Assembly (NCBI RefSeq): GCF_031624495.1
Contig: NZ_JAMQOP010000005.1
Span: 62,001 to 126,000 of the forward strand
Source of the DNA: Halogeometricum sp. S1BR25-6
GTDB lineage: Archaea > Halobacteriota > Halobacteria > Halobacteriales > Haloferacaceae
Length of the DNA stretch: 64,000 nt
Direction of reading: 5' to 3'
Notes under the pieces: generated by a model
The model's database searches: none
Seen by the model: the letters and a program-made list of their open reading frames with translations, nothing else
What the model was told of the DNA's origin: nothing
Shown here: positions 1 to 8,472 of the stretch, piece by piece
Position numbering within the stretch: the stretch's first letter is position 1
How the letters are laid out: each line of letters begins with the position of its first letter
Position numbers and translations under genes: made by a program

Positions 1-198
1 GCGCCTCATGGTGGTCGTCGGGGAATGGGTGAGGTCCTTGTCCGGGCGTTCGGGTACACAGTTGCGGCCCGGTATCTCGACAACTCAGAGGAGATGGTTC
101 GTGAGCGGTACTCACATATCGAAGCTGGTGAGTTGGGGGATATGGCTACGGAAGCTCTCGAAGAAATCGGAGGTGAGAACAATAATTTGGAGGTATGA
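1..198 (+). CDS. Tyrosine recombinase (integrase), 3' end only
   Basis: The window opens inside this gene, in frame with base 1, and about 65 C-terminal residues are visible before TGA at 196-198. They contain the HGGRRG box, which supplies the catalytic His and Arg of tyrosine recombinases, and ERYSHIEAGE, which carries the nucleophilic Tyr. The spacing between the two boxes is normal for haloarchaeal site-specific integrases. The enzyme would cut and rejoin att sites to integrate or excise a mobile element. The rest of the gene lies outside the window. The 71-codon ORF starting at base 8 is only an out-of-frame shadow. An integrase here fits the mobile, defence-rich content that follows. 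Confidence 0.85.
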   Translation, partial: APHGGRRGMGEVLVRAFGYTVAARYLDNSEEMVRERYSHIEAGELGDMATEALEEIGGENNNLEV

Positions 199-252
199 GT
201 TTGATATCCACTTCCCGTACTAGCTGTTCAACACCGTTCTTGAAAGAAACCA

Positions 253-1198
253 CTACCCAGGCGGATTCAAAAACCTATTAGGGACTTTCAGGCGGGTCGA
301 ATCGTCGTCTACCGGTGCAAGCGGGTCTGTAGGACCAGGGTTTTCGCGTGCTGCGAGCACGTCAAGATATTGTCTGAACTGCTCGGCAAATTGCTCAGAG
401 TCGACAAATATCTCTCTTGCCGCCAGGACTAATTCCTGTACAGACGCTGTCGCGTTCGATATGTCGTCTTCAGCTGTCTCTCGGAATGCAACCGGAGCCA
501 TACCCATGAACTGTCGGTCGGGACCGAATTTACAGAGGCCACAGCTGAACTTCTCGGGAGTGAACTGTTGACCGTACCACTGGTGATCGGGGCAGACGAA
601 CCCTTTCCATGGTTCATCAAGTCCATGAACAGCGACCTCCAACCCGTCATCATCGAGAATACCGGTGAAGTAGGCGCCATTGAACCCCTTGTCGTTATGT
701 AGATATCCCGTATTGAGTGCGGTTTTGAACTGACGTGCTCGATGCGTATCGCCACAGATGTAGGCACTAGCGGACGATTGGAAGAATGCCTCCTGAGAGA
801 TGCCGTGAGTGAGAAGGATATCTTCTGGGCCAGCATCGGCCGGATTAGTTGTAAATCGCTGTCCATCGACCTAGTTCACCGCCCGCCTGGAGACGGTGAC
901 CGATACCCAGTTCGTATTCTTCCGAGACATGCGTCACTGAGCCACCGAATGTCCGTTCCTTATCCCGATTGCCGTAAATGTAGATGAGAGTGCCGCGTTC
1001 CGCTAATGTCCGGAAATACGATTCCACGGCCCGGAGCTGGTTAACGCCCGTCTCAAGATCAGTCTTGTAGGTATTCGTGATATCTCCGGTATGGATTATG
1101 AAGTCGAATTCCTCACCCTCCGTGGCTTCAACCAGTTTCTCGAGTGATTCAGTATCTCCATGATTGTCTCCACAGGCGAGGATCCGCTGATGGACCAT
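253..1198 (-). pseudogene. Calcineurin-like metallophosphoesterase, disrupted by a one-base frameshift
   Basis: The ATG at 1198 opens a frame with ACGDNHGDTE, HTGDITN and YIYGNRD, the first three metal-binding blocks of calcineurin-like phosphoesterases. That frame stops near 845. The next frame, from about 870 to 253, continues the same domain with ILLTHG and ICGDTH, which supply the last two metal-binding His motifs, then a C-terminal tail with several Cys and Trp. Removing one of the two adjacent G residues (plus-strand CC at 870-871) joins the halves into one protein of about 314 residues. The total length is 3n+1, as expected for a single insertion. It is either a recent pseudogene or a sequencing error. 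It lies downstream of the helicase gene on the same strand. The substrate is unknown. Confidence 0.8.
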
Positions 1199-1458
1199 AT
1201 CTGGAAGTGATACGCAGTTGCGATAAGACCACCGTTGGATTGCCGACTTGTCGTCTGTAATCCAGATAAGGAGAACGTTCAAGCAGTCCACGTATCTATG
1301 CTCAGGTGATTGTGTTTTCCAGAGTCTTAACTAACACCTTAAGTGGAACGACCACATCAATACGTCCACCCTCTGTCGCCGTCTACTCGGCGGGGGCTGA
1401 CGGTTCGCGATATTGATTCAGAGACTCCTGTATTATCTGAAAACGGGGTTAGTTACTC

Positions 1459-4104
1459 CTATACCTTCCAACCCATTCTCGCTGCTGAAACATTGTGTTC
1501 ACGCAGGAACTGCTTCTTCTGTTCAAGCGGCCATGAATCACCATACCGCTTTGCATAGTACATGCGCGTACTATCCTCCTTAGTCTCTTGGTTGGATTTG
1601 TTCTTTTTCTGCTTCCTGTCGTTGCCGTTCTTTGATTCCTTCTTGTTCTCAGATTGGTTCTTCGATGAGTTCTCTCCGAGGTCTTGATTAGCTTTATCTT
1701 CTGACATCGTATTCTCAGCATCCGGGTCACAGGTTGGCCCACTGTCCATCCGGTCATGAAACGTCTCTTGGCTGTCTCCGGTTGTGCCAGAGGACGGTTC
1801 TATCAGAGAAAGCATTCTATCCGCGCTGTAGATGTGCTCCGCTAAGTTAGCATAGTAGTGGGCACAACTATCCTCCGAAGAGCGGTGTGGGGCCCGAGTC
1901 CCTAACGTCCTCCAGTTCCCGACAAGCACTAATCGTTTGCGAGCACGGGTGAGCGCGACGTTAAGACGTCGCGGACCAACATCTGGGAATTCCAGGAAGC
2001 CGCTGTTCCCCTGATCGTTGCTTCGAACGAAGGATACGATGATTGCCTCTCGTTCACCGCCTTGGAATGAATCAACGGTATCGACCGTCACCCGCCCGGC
2101 ACCATCTATATCCAGTTGGTTTATTTTACGCTGTATTTTCCGTTTCTGCCCACTATAAGCAGAGATAACCCCGATATCCTCCGGGGAAACACCTGACATT
2201 GCGAGCAGTTTAACCTGTTTGGCAACCGCCTCAGCCTCCTCGAGATTGTAGAAGGAGTTCCCATAGGATTCGCGTTGCTCCGTTCCGATGATATCAATTC
2301 CCATGAGTGGTTTGAGGTCGTCGATCTGCCACCCTTTGTTTCTCTCTGCAGTCTCTAATTCACCATCGTAGAATGCTTGATTTGGGAAGTCTGCAATTTC
2401 CTTATTCATCCGGTACTGCTTGCGGAGAAGCACCGAGATTTCAGGCCCATATCGGTCCAGCAGATGCTCAAACAGGGATATATGCAGTTCTTCGTCCTGC
2501 ATCGTTTCGTCTGCACAATACGGCGGTAGCTGCTTATGGTCACCAGCTAGGATCAATTTCTTTGCACAGTTAAGCACAATTGCTGTCGAAGGTCTGCTGG
2601 CTTGGGTTGCTTCGTCTACGATCGCGATATCGAAGGTATTCTGATCGAACTCAGAGGCTCCACTTGTCGTGGCTGCGACAACATTGGCTGCGCCGATTGA
2701 TTTGTTGAGGTAGTTCTTCTCTATGACTCGGTTTCTGGTGTTAGAGCCAACCCGCGCAATGGTAATGGGTGAGTCCGTGCTTTGAGCCATCGCATGGAGG
2801 GTGTCTGCTTCTGGTTCGTCAAGCGTGCTATCGCCAGCGATGAGGTTGTCTACTGCTTGGTTTGAGTGCGCGGTGACGAGGACAGACTGGTCTTGGGAGA
2901 CTGCATACTGTACGTAGGCCGTGAGGGTCCGTGTCTTCCCCGTCCCCGGAGGGCCGTGAATGCACATGATATCAGTCGCGCCATCTGCCCAGGTCAACGC
3001 TTTCTGCTGATACGTGTTCAAATCTATTTCAGGGTCAGGGATGTTGTACTCGTTTGCAAGGAACTCTACTGGGCGTGTTCCGGTGATGAGCTGGCGCTTT
3101 GAATTGCTTTGTTTCACCTGTTGAATAGCATCTAACTGCCGCTGGTAGGGGACAGGGTTGAGGAGTTCTTTCACCCAGACGTCGATGTCCCCGCTTTTGA
3201 GGTGTTTCTCAACGACGTGGCGGTTGTTAACCTGTTTCCACTCTGGGCGGAAGAGAAGTGTACCGCCGTTCACATCGAGAATCTTTGCAGGAAATGGGAA
3301 AGCGTCTTTTTTGACGTCTGCGTCGATAATACAGAGATTTCCCCAAAAGAGTCCTTCATCATCCCGGAGATCGATCTCCTCGTCATCGTCCTCATCTTGA
3401 GTGATCTGGAACTGGAGTCCTTGTTCTCCACCTCGTCCTTGACCTGTCCCGATATAGATGAATGGACCTGCAATCTGGTTCCGTCGAATAGATTCTTCAA
3501 GACCAAGATCAGTATAGTAGTCCCAGTTTGTCTCTCGGGCGGTCTGTTTCTCTTTGCGAACGAACTGTTTGAGTTTGGTGAAGAACCGGTTCTGTTCAGC
3601 CTGGGAGAGGGTATCGGAGGGTGAGACCTCTGTCTTTGGGAGGTCGTATTCGATTTCTGCGGGGTCTAGTTGGTTTTCAGACAGCCAGTACCGAAGTCGA
3701 TGACCGATGATGGTGTCTGAAAGGTTCTCTGCATCGGTGAACCGTTCAATACCGGAGCTGCCGAAGCCAGTGTCGAACCAGCCGATGGTTTCTGTTTTGG
3801 GACGCCAGATGATGTACTGAGTAGTAGGTGAGGGACCATTCGTGTCGTGGAGAGGGATGATGTACCCTTTGTGATCAGGTGCGTCGATGTCGAGGACGTT
3901 TTGAGCGTTCTGTGCTGCGGTTACGACATCGACGGAGGGATAGCTTCCGTGCCTGGTGTTTGCTTTGAGGAGTCGTGCTTGGGAGAGACGCCAGTTGGTG
4001 AACAGTTCCTGGATCATTAGATTTGGAGGGATAAGTGGCTCATTGACGGAATTACGCTGACTATGGTAGGATGACACGACTTGTCTCAATATATTCTTTT
4101 GCAT
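1459..4104 (-). CDS. SF1 helicase of the Dna2/Upf1 type (AAA_11/AAA_12)
   Basis: This is an 881-residue protein. About 350 N-terminal residues resemble no domain I recognise and include an acidic run near residue 240. A superfamily 1 core follows: Walker A GPPGTGKTRT near residue 383, Walker B-type IVDEATQAS near 500, KQYRM near 575, then a C-terminal RecA domain with VDTVDSFQGGERE and VALTRARKRL. These are hallmarks of Dna2/Upf1-like helicases that move 5' to 3' on nucleic acid. The tail is a Lys/Asn/Gln/Glu-rich spacer ending in a short conserved-looking segment. The ATG at 4104 is the first in frame. It lies in a minus-strand set with a PD-(D/E)XK-like gene upstream and a metallophosphoesterase downstream, which suggests nucleic-acid defence or repair. 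Confidence 0.9.
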   Translation of the reverse strand: MQKNILRQVVSSYHSQRNSVNEPLIPPNLMIQELFTNWRLSQARLLKANTRHGSYPSVDVVTAAQNAQNVLDIDAPDHKGYIIPLHDTNGPSPTTQYIIWRPKTETIGWFDTGFGSSGIERFTDAENLSDTIIGHRLRYWLSENQLDPAEIEYDLPKTEVSPSDTLSQAEQNRFFTKLKQFVRKEKQTARETNWDYYTDLGLEESIRRNQIAGPFIYIGTGQGRGGEQGLQFQITQDEDDDEEIDLRDDEGLFWGNLCIIDADVKKDAFPFPAKILDVNGGTLLFRPEWKQVNNRHVVEKHLKSGDIDVWVKELLNPVPYQRQLDAIQQVKQSNSKRQLITGTRPVEFLANEYNIPDPEIDLNTYQQKALTWADGATDIMCIHGPPGTGKTRTLTAYVQYAVSQDQSVLVTAHSNQAVDNLIAGDSTLDEPEADTLHAMAQSTDSPITIARVGSNTRNRVIEKNYLNKSIGAANVVAATTSGASEFDQNTFDIAIVDEATQASRPSTAIVLNCAKKLILAGDHKQLPPYCADETMQDEELHISLFEHLLDRYGPEISVLLRKQYRMNKEIADFPNQAFYDGELETAERNKGWQIDDLKPLMGIDIIGTEQRESYGNSFYNLEEAEAVAKQVKLLAMSGVSPEDIGVISAYSGQKRKIQRKINQLDIDGAGRVTVDTVDSFQGGEREAIIVSFVRSNDQGNSGFLEFPDVGPRRLNVALTRARKRLVLVGNWRTLGTRAPHRSSEDSCAHYYANLAEHIYSADRMLSLIEPSSGTTGDSQETFHDRMDSGPTCDPDAENTMSEDKANQDLGENSSKNQSENKKESKNGNDRKQKKNKSNQETKEDSTRMYYAKRYGDSWPLEQKKQFLREHNVSAARMGWKV

Positions 4105-4424
4105 AGCTGAATATCTCCCCCAATTTCATTTACTGGGATCGTTGAAAGGGGGATAAGTAAAGTCATAGATAAGTTCAAATATGGGCCTCTGAGGATCGCT
4201 GTATATCTGGTCGCTACACAGTATGAATGGCGAGTAGACCTATCAGATAGCACTTCATATGATCCCTTGCAAGGGGGAATCTGCCTGCCCGGTTCGCCCC
4301 TGGCCCTCTTGCATCTTCTAGGGAGGAGCTCAAGTCACTTTGACCCGTATCCAGTCCTCACAGCTACTATACTTCAGGATTTTAACTTGCTGTCCAGGAG
4401 GATGAACACCTTCTGCTATGCTCG
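4105..4424. other. Gene-free spacer
   Basis: About 320 bases lie between the helicase gene and the upstream nuclease-like gene. The open frames here are short, overlap the neighbour out of phase and carry no recognisable motif. It probably contains the helicase promoter, but no single TATA box stands out. Confidence 0.4.
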
Positions 4425-5120
4425 TCAGAACGCCGTAGTATCTACGCCGAATTCCGTTTCAATCGTTTCCAGAACAGCATCTAGCATGAAGTCTGAAAAT
4501 ATATCTGTGTCGATGTTGTTTCGAACGCGGTGTGGCTGGTACGGTGCTGTCTTCATGTTCCGTGTCCGGACGGTTTTCAGCGAGTCCCTCAGGCTGGCTT
4601 TAGCGTACGGGTTATCCAGGTCATCTACCGATTCTCCTTTTGGTCTAATCCAGATTTCCCACTCAAACCCATCAGTAAGGATCGCGACCGCGTGCACATC
4701 GAGATCACTGTCGAGGTAGTTCACCATGTCATTCCGTGCATTCTCGATTTTCTTCGGAGGTTTCACCTCACCGAAGAACCGGAGATCGCTCTCCATCGCT
4801 GCAGCAATCGGGATAGACGTGATGCAGAAATCAGGAACACCACCACCTCTCGGCCATCGAGGCGCGTACTGCATCGGCTGGGGGCGAAGCGAGTACCCGA
4901 ATGCGCGGCGGAGCATCGGGAAGACCAAGTGTTCTTCGGTGAAGCGCTCTGGCTTCTGGATCAGATGTTTCCCTTTTAGGAAGTACTTGCCATCGACAAC
5001 TTTGTCGAAGTGCGCGGTGCACTCCCGAGATCCGACTTCATCGATGAAGTCTTCTAAGACTTGGAGGATACTGTAGGCAAGAGGGTCGTGATCATCGAAT
5101 GTTGTAGATCGATCGGACAT
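4425..5120 (-). CDS. PD-(D/E)XK nuclease-like protein (type I HsdR N-terminal-like)
   Basis: A 231-residue protein from the ATG at 5120; an in-frame GTG at 5165 would add 15 residues. The middle reads GGGVPDFCI, then about 20 residues later RFFGEVKPPKK, then a hydrophobic strand ending in ILTDGFEWEIW. A catalytic-type Asp, an E-x-K and a following V-TDG--W strand are the usual arrangement in HsdR N-terminal and related PD-(D/E)XK domains. It would cut or bind DNA alone or with a partner. The nearest candidate partner is the SF1 helicase 320 bases downstream on the same strand. No helicase or methylase domain is fused to it. The fold assignment is by motif only. Confidence 0.6.
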   Translation of the reverse strand: MSDRSTTFDDHDPLAYSILQVLEDFIDEVGSRECTAHFDKVVDGKYFLKGKHLIQKPERFTEEHLVFPMLRRAFGYSLRPQPMQYAPRWPRGGGVPDFCITSIPIAAAMESDLRFFGEVKPPKKIENARNDMVNYLDSDLDVHAVAILTDGFEWEIWIRPKGESVDDLDNPYAKASLRDSLKTVRTRNMKTAPYQPHRVRNNIDTDIFSDFMLDAVLETIETEFGVDTTAF

Positions 5121-5332
5121 CTGTTCTGATTTGGAGTCTGTCTTATTTCCGTATAAATCCCTCACCTTGAACAGAGAGGAAGGGGGGAGTATACTCGGTC
5201 AAGGAACGGAACGACCGCTCACCGCTTTTAATCTCAGATGCTCGTTCGAGAAGTCGTGCGATTGTGAAAAGACTATCTGGCGTCTGTGAGTTGATCTTCT
5301 TAGTTACCGTGCTCTACGACCGACCGAGATTA

Positions 5333-5830
5333 TTACTCGGAGGGTATGTGAGGGAGCACTTCTTGGAGAAAGACAAGTAAACCATCTCGCTCGCTTGTTG
5401 GCGTAATCCGGATTATCTCGCAGATGTCGTCATCGTAATTGAGCAGCCAGAGTAAATAATGGGTCCGAGAATACCATTTCCATTCTTCGCCTGCTTTTCG
5501 ACCAGCTCCTCCTTTCTCGTCGGTGGTTGCGACGAGGTTGACTCTGTACGGTTTGCCCGTGCCATCGGGGACTGGTTCCTGATTATATTCAAACTCGACC
5601 GATTCGATCCGATGGTTTTCGACTGCGTCCGAAAACAGGTCGCGATTCTCGAGATAGAACTCGTAGGTGTCAAGATTGTACGAGGGGTCCGTTGCTGTGA
5701 GCCAGTTAACAGGGATTCGGTGGATATACCGTTGTGTATTAAACATGGTCGATTCAACATCTACAGGCTCCGTGAAGTGGTGTCTTCTTGTCTGGTTAGA
5801 GACTAGGTTATCCCAGTATCCGGTTGACAT
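5333..5830 (-). CDS. Unknown protein, 165 residues
   Basis: I do not recognise this protein. Reading from the ATG at 5830 gives 165 residues; ATG at 5746 would give 137. The sequence is soluble, acidic and rich in aromatic residues in its C-terminal half (EEWKWYSRTHYLLWLLNY), with no signal peptide, membrane helix or Cys cluster. It is the first gene of a same-strand series with the nuclease-like and helicase genes (213- and 320-base gaps), so it may be functionally linked, but the gaps are wide for an operon. Codon use looks coding, and the frame is open for more than 500 bases. Confidence 0.55.
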   Translation of the reverse strand: MSTGYWDNLVSNQTRRHHFTEPVDVESTMFNTQRYIHRIPVNWLTATDPSYNLDTYEFYLENRDLFSDAVENHRIESVEFEYNQEPVPDGTGKPYRVNLVATTDEKGGAGRKAGEEWKWYSRTHYLLWLLNYDDDICEIIRITPTSERDGLLVFLQEVLPHIPSE

Positions 5831-6924
5831 ACAAAATTGTAGAGAAGGCAACCAGATAGCATTAGTGGGTTCTCATGACTAAAATCGCTGATCCAGAGAA
5901 CTATCCCTAAATACAGAATATTCTGGACTCTAGCAAAATCCATTACTTAGTCATATATCGGATGTCAATCCAGACCGGCTTGATAAGCCACACAACAACG
6001 CTGACCAACCAGCAATCAGTGGTGGAGGGCGACGATGAACCACCCCAAGTAGTAATGGAGCCTTGCTAGACCGATCAGGGTCCGTTCATTTCGATCCTAG
6101 TGACAGAATTGAGCGAGAGGTTTCCCTTGCGGAGTCTTTGATACTACACTAGCGGGGAATTCAGTTACTCATTCGGTTGGATTTCATCCAGAGGAGCCCA
6201 GCTACAATAATGGCGGACCGGATATCGAAATCTACCTGATTCGCAATTATTGAGCTACCTACTAATGCGACGACTGGATGCACAAAGAGCAGAGGCTTGC
6301 CGGCAGGAGCCACTGCACATGGTCACTGCAAGTTTATCGATGACGTTGATCGACGCCGAAGTTGAATCAGCATCGTGCACACCAGACCAGAAGAACAGGA
6401 ACGCAATAGCGAGAGCGCAAGCGCCTCTGATCTCAACTAAGAGTCAGTGATGACCCCGAGAACATCTGAGGGCGGAGGGCCGCAGTCATCCCGTAGGGCT
6501 GCCAGAGTCTGTAGTCTCCGCTCGCGGGTGTTCCCACTAGACAGCGTAGAGCCTGCTTTCGGGCTGAGTTCCTACTGTGTTGGCGAGTCGGTCGAATGCG
6601 CCGCCTCAAGAGCGGAGAACTCGGGTCCTGTGAGAAGCACGCACTATGGCATACCGCTCATGCTTCTCCTCAGTGGTATGAGCCTTCCGTCAGACGGGTT
6701 CTGGATTGCCTGGTGGCTATGCTAGGCTGAACTGCGATGTGAACTGACGATACTGCCGCCGAGATTGAACGCTAGCTCACGGCCCTATGCGAGGAAGGTG
6801 TGGTCATTGAGGACGGACCGGAGTAAGAAATGACCACTCGAGTCTTCACGTTCAGAAATTCGTCCCGGAGCAAACCTTGATCGAGATCGACCACGAAGTT
6901 GCCGCTGCATTGAATCGGTAAGCG
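5831..6924. other. Decayed region without an intact gene
   Basis: About 1.1 kb with no convincing intact CDS on either strand. Short open frames at 6250-6450 and 6447-6725 have no family I recognise. Around 6745-6830 (plus strand) the frame reads AAEIER, a stop, then LTALCEEGVVIEDG, which looks like the recognition end of a broken winged-helix protein. Together with the adjacent HNH remnant this suggests a graveyard of small genes at the edge of the island. Confidence 0.45.
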
Positions 6925-7290
6925 TTAGTCGAATTCGTGTCGTCGATGGTGGGTCTTCAGGAAGGCTGGATGTGGTCGCATCGCCTCGCCATCCGGAAGT
7001 CGAATCCGACTCACCCCAAGTAACGTACACTTGTATAGCCATTGGCGTCAGGGAGGTCTTCCACTAGAATCATGTATCATCCGACGTAATATCTAATCCA
7101 AATCAAAGGCCCAGTAGTGGAGATAGCAAAGTGCGATTCCGTTACCTCGTTTTCGTCTCTTCTCACGCTTCGGGTAGATGTGGGCAGCCTCAACTTCTGG
7201 ATTCCCCATCGGAGAGCGCCACTCGCTTCCGCAGAATGCACATATCTCATCGTCGACATCGCAGACGTGCTGAGTAAACGCCAGTACGAC
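6925..7290 (-). pseudogene. HNH endonuclease remnant
   Basis: Reading the minus strand from 7290 gives an HNH core: ICAFCGSEW (first Cys pair), EVEAAHIYPK (the AH catalytic segment) and GNGIALCYLHYWAFD (the N/H segment). A TAG follows at 7095-7093. Beyond it, two other frames continue the same protein: ILVEDLPDANGYTSVRYL (about 7075-7020) and IRLPDGEAMRPHPAFL with a final TAA at 6927-6925. The gene therefore has at least one nonsense change (probably Trp to stop) and two frameshifts. No start codon is evident. The core is in the same frame as the coiled-coil gene that ends at 7291, separated only by that gene's TGA. Confidence 0.75.
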
Positions 7291-8472
7291 TCAGGAATCG
7301 GTGGAATCCGGACCACCTACACAGCAATCCCCGACAAACTGATTTCCTATCTGATGCACCGGGTTGGTGTCGGTAATCGGTTGCTCACATCTATCGCACG
7401 AAACCCGTTCAAGCGGACCGATTCCTGGTGCGAACGCGATCGTCTTCGAGATCGATCCTGAGGCTGCTGAATCTATCAGCTCAAGCTCACCACGCTCATA
7501 GGTTACAGCAGTTACCGCAACGGGGCTTATCGAAACGCGAACAGCGTGCCGGTCAAGGATGTCCGACCGCTTGTCCGGGAAGCCGGTGTTGAGTTCCGTC
7601 TGGATCCGGTCGCGTTCATCCTCCAGTACGACTTGCTCGTCGGTCAGCTCCTGCCGACGACTGAGCGCTTCGACTCGTTCCCCCTGGCTGCTGGCCGCCT
7701 CAATCTCGTGCGAGGCCTTAGAGAGCTCATCATCGATCTGCTGGAGCCGCTCGTGAATGTTCTGCAGCTCCTGTTGCTGGAGCTGCTGGTACTGCGCGAT
7801 CTCCTCGGCTGCCGCCTCTGAGGCCTTCTGCTGGAGCTCTTCGAGCTCCGGCCTGACCTCGGCTTCGACGGCCTGCTGTGCGGTGTCGAGGGCCTGTTCG
7901 ACTTGCTCGTCATTGAGCTCGGGCGGTCGGGGTCCGGTTTCATCCGTATCGACAACTGTCTCGAGGTGATCGAGGAGTCCCGTCGCGATTTCGGGGTTCG
8001 GGTCTCCCGTCTGCAGGTCGATAGCCACCGCTCGCAAAAATTCGGTCTGGTATTCGCTGACTGTCTCGACGCTCACCCGGAAGAGAAAGCAGAGTGCCTC
8101 TCGGTCGTAGAGTGGATAGAACGTGTACTCGGTCGTGTCTGGATCGGAAACGAGCCACGTTGGCAGGTCGACGGGCGCCGTCTCACGGGTGAGCGTCGCT
8201 GATCCGAGGGGCTGGGCCGCCATCGCGGTATCAACCAGCTCGTGGAAGAGCTTGCTCTCAGGCGTGAGGCGAGCATCGCTCTCGTTCTCGCCGAGCTGAT
8301 TCCCGAGGCCGATCGTGAATGTCCGGTCGTCCGTGGAGAGGGGGTGGTCAGTCGGTAGTTTAACGTGCCAGCGGTCGGTCCGTGCGTCGATCGACGCGCC
8401 GAACGATTCGAGATACGACCGAGCGAATGACTCGACGGCTGCCTGCGTCACCGAGCGGGCTGCATCAGGCAT
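7291..8472 (-). CDS. Coiled-coil protein with C-terminal Cys cluster, partner of the SNF2 helicase
   Basis: A 393-residue protein from the ATG at 8472; this start overlaps the end of the helicase gene by 8 bases, which points to coupled translation. Residues 1-200 form a mixed domain (SYLESFGASIDA, YPLYDREALCFLFRVS). Residues about 205-305 are a long Gln/Glu/Ala-rich coiled coil. The C-terminus has CDRCEQP and GDCCVGG, a likely zinc site. I know no enzyme activity for it. Tight linkage suggests it is a structural or target-sensing subunit of the helicase. The ORF stays in frame past its TGA into the HNH remnant, so an ancestral fusion is possible but unproven. Confidence 0.7.
   Translation of the reverse strand: MPDAARSVTQAAVESFARSYLESFGASIDARTDRWHVKLPTDHPLSTDDRTFTIGLGNQLGENESDARLTPESKLFHELVDTAMAAQPLGSATLTRETAPVDLPTWLVSDPDTTEYTFYPLYDREALCFLFRVSVETVSEYQTEFLRAVAIDLQTGDPNPEIATGLLDHLETVVDTDETGPRPPELNDEQVEQALDTAQQAVEAEVRPELEELQQKASEAAAEEIAQYQQLQQQELQNIHERLQQIDDELSKASHEIEAASSQGERVEALSRRQELTDEQVVLEDERDRIQTELNTGFPDKRSDILDRHAVRVSISPVAVTAVTYERGELELIDSAASGSISKTIAFAPGIGPLERVSCDRCEQPITDTNPVHQIGNQFVGDCCVGGPDSTDS

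Noticed and set aside
429-866. Minus-strand ORF of 145 codons
   Set aside because: Third-frame shadow of the phosphoesterase; it does not carry the HG and GDTH motifs seen in the neighbouring frame.
6447-6725. Possible small gene or transposase/RNA remnant
   Set aside because: No start context, no known family and no repeat ends found; treated as part of the decayed region.
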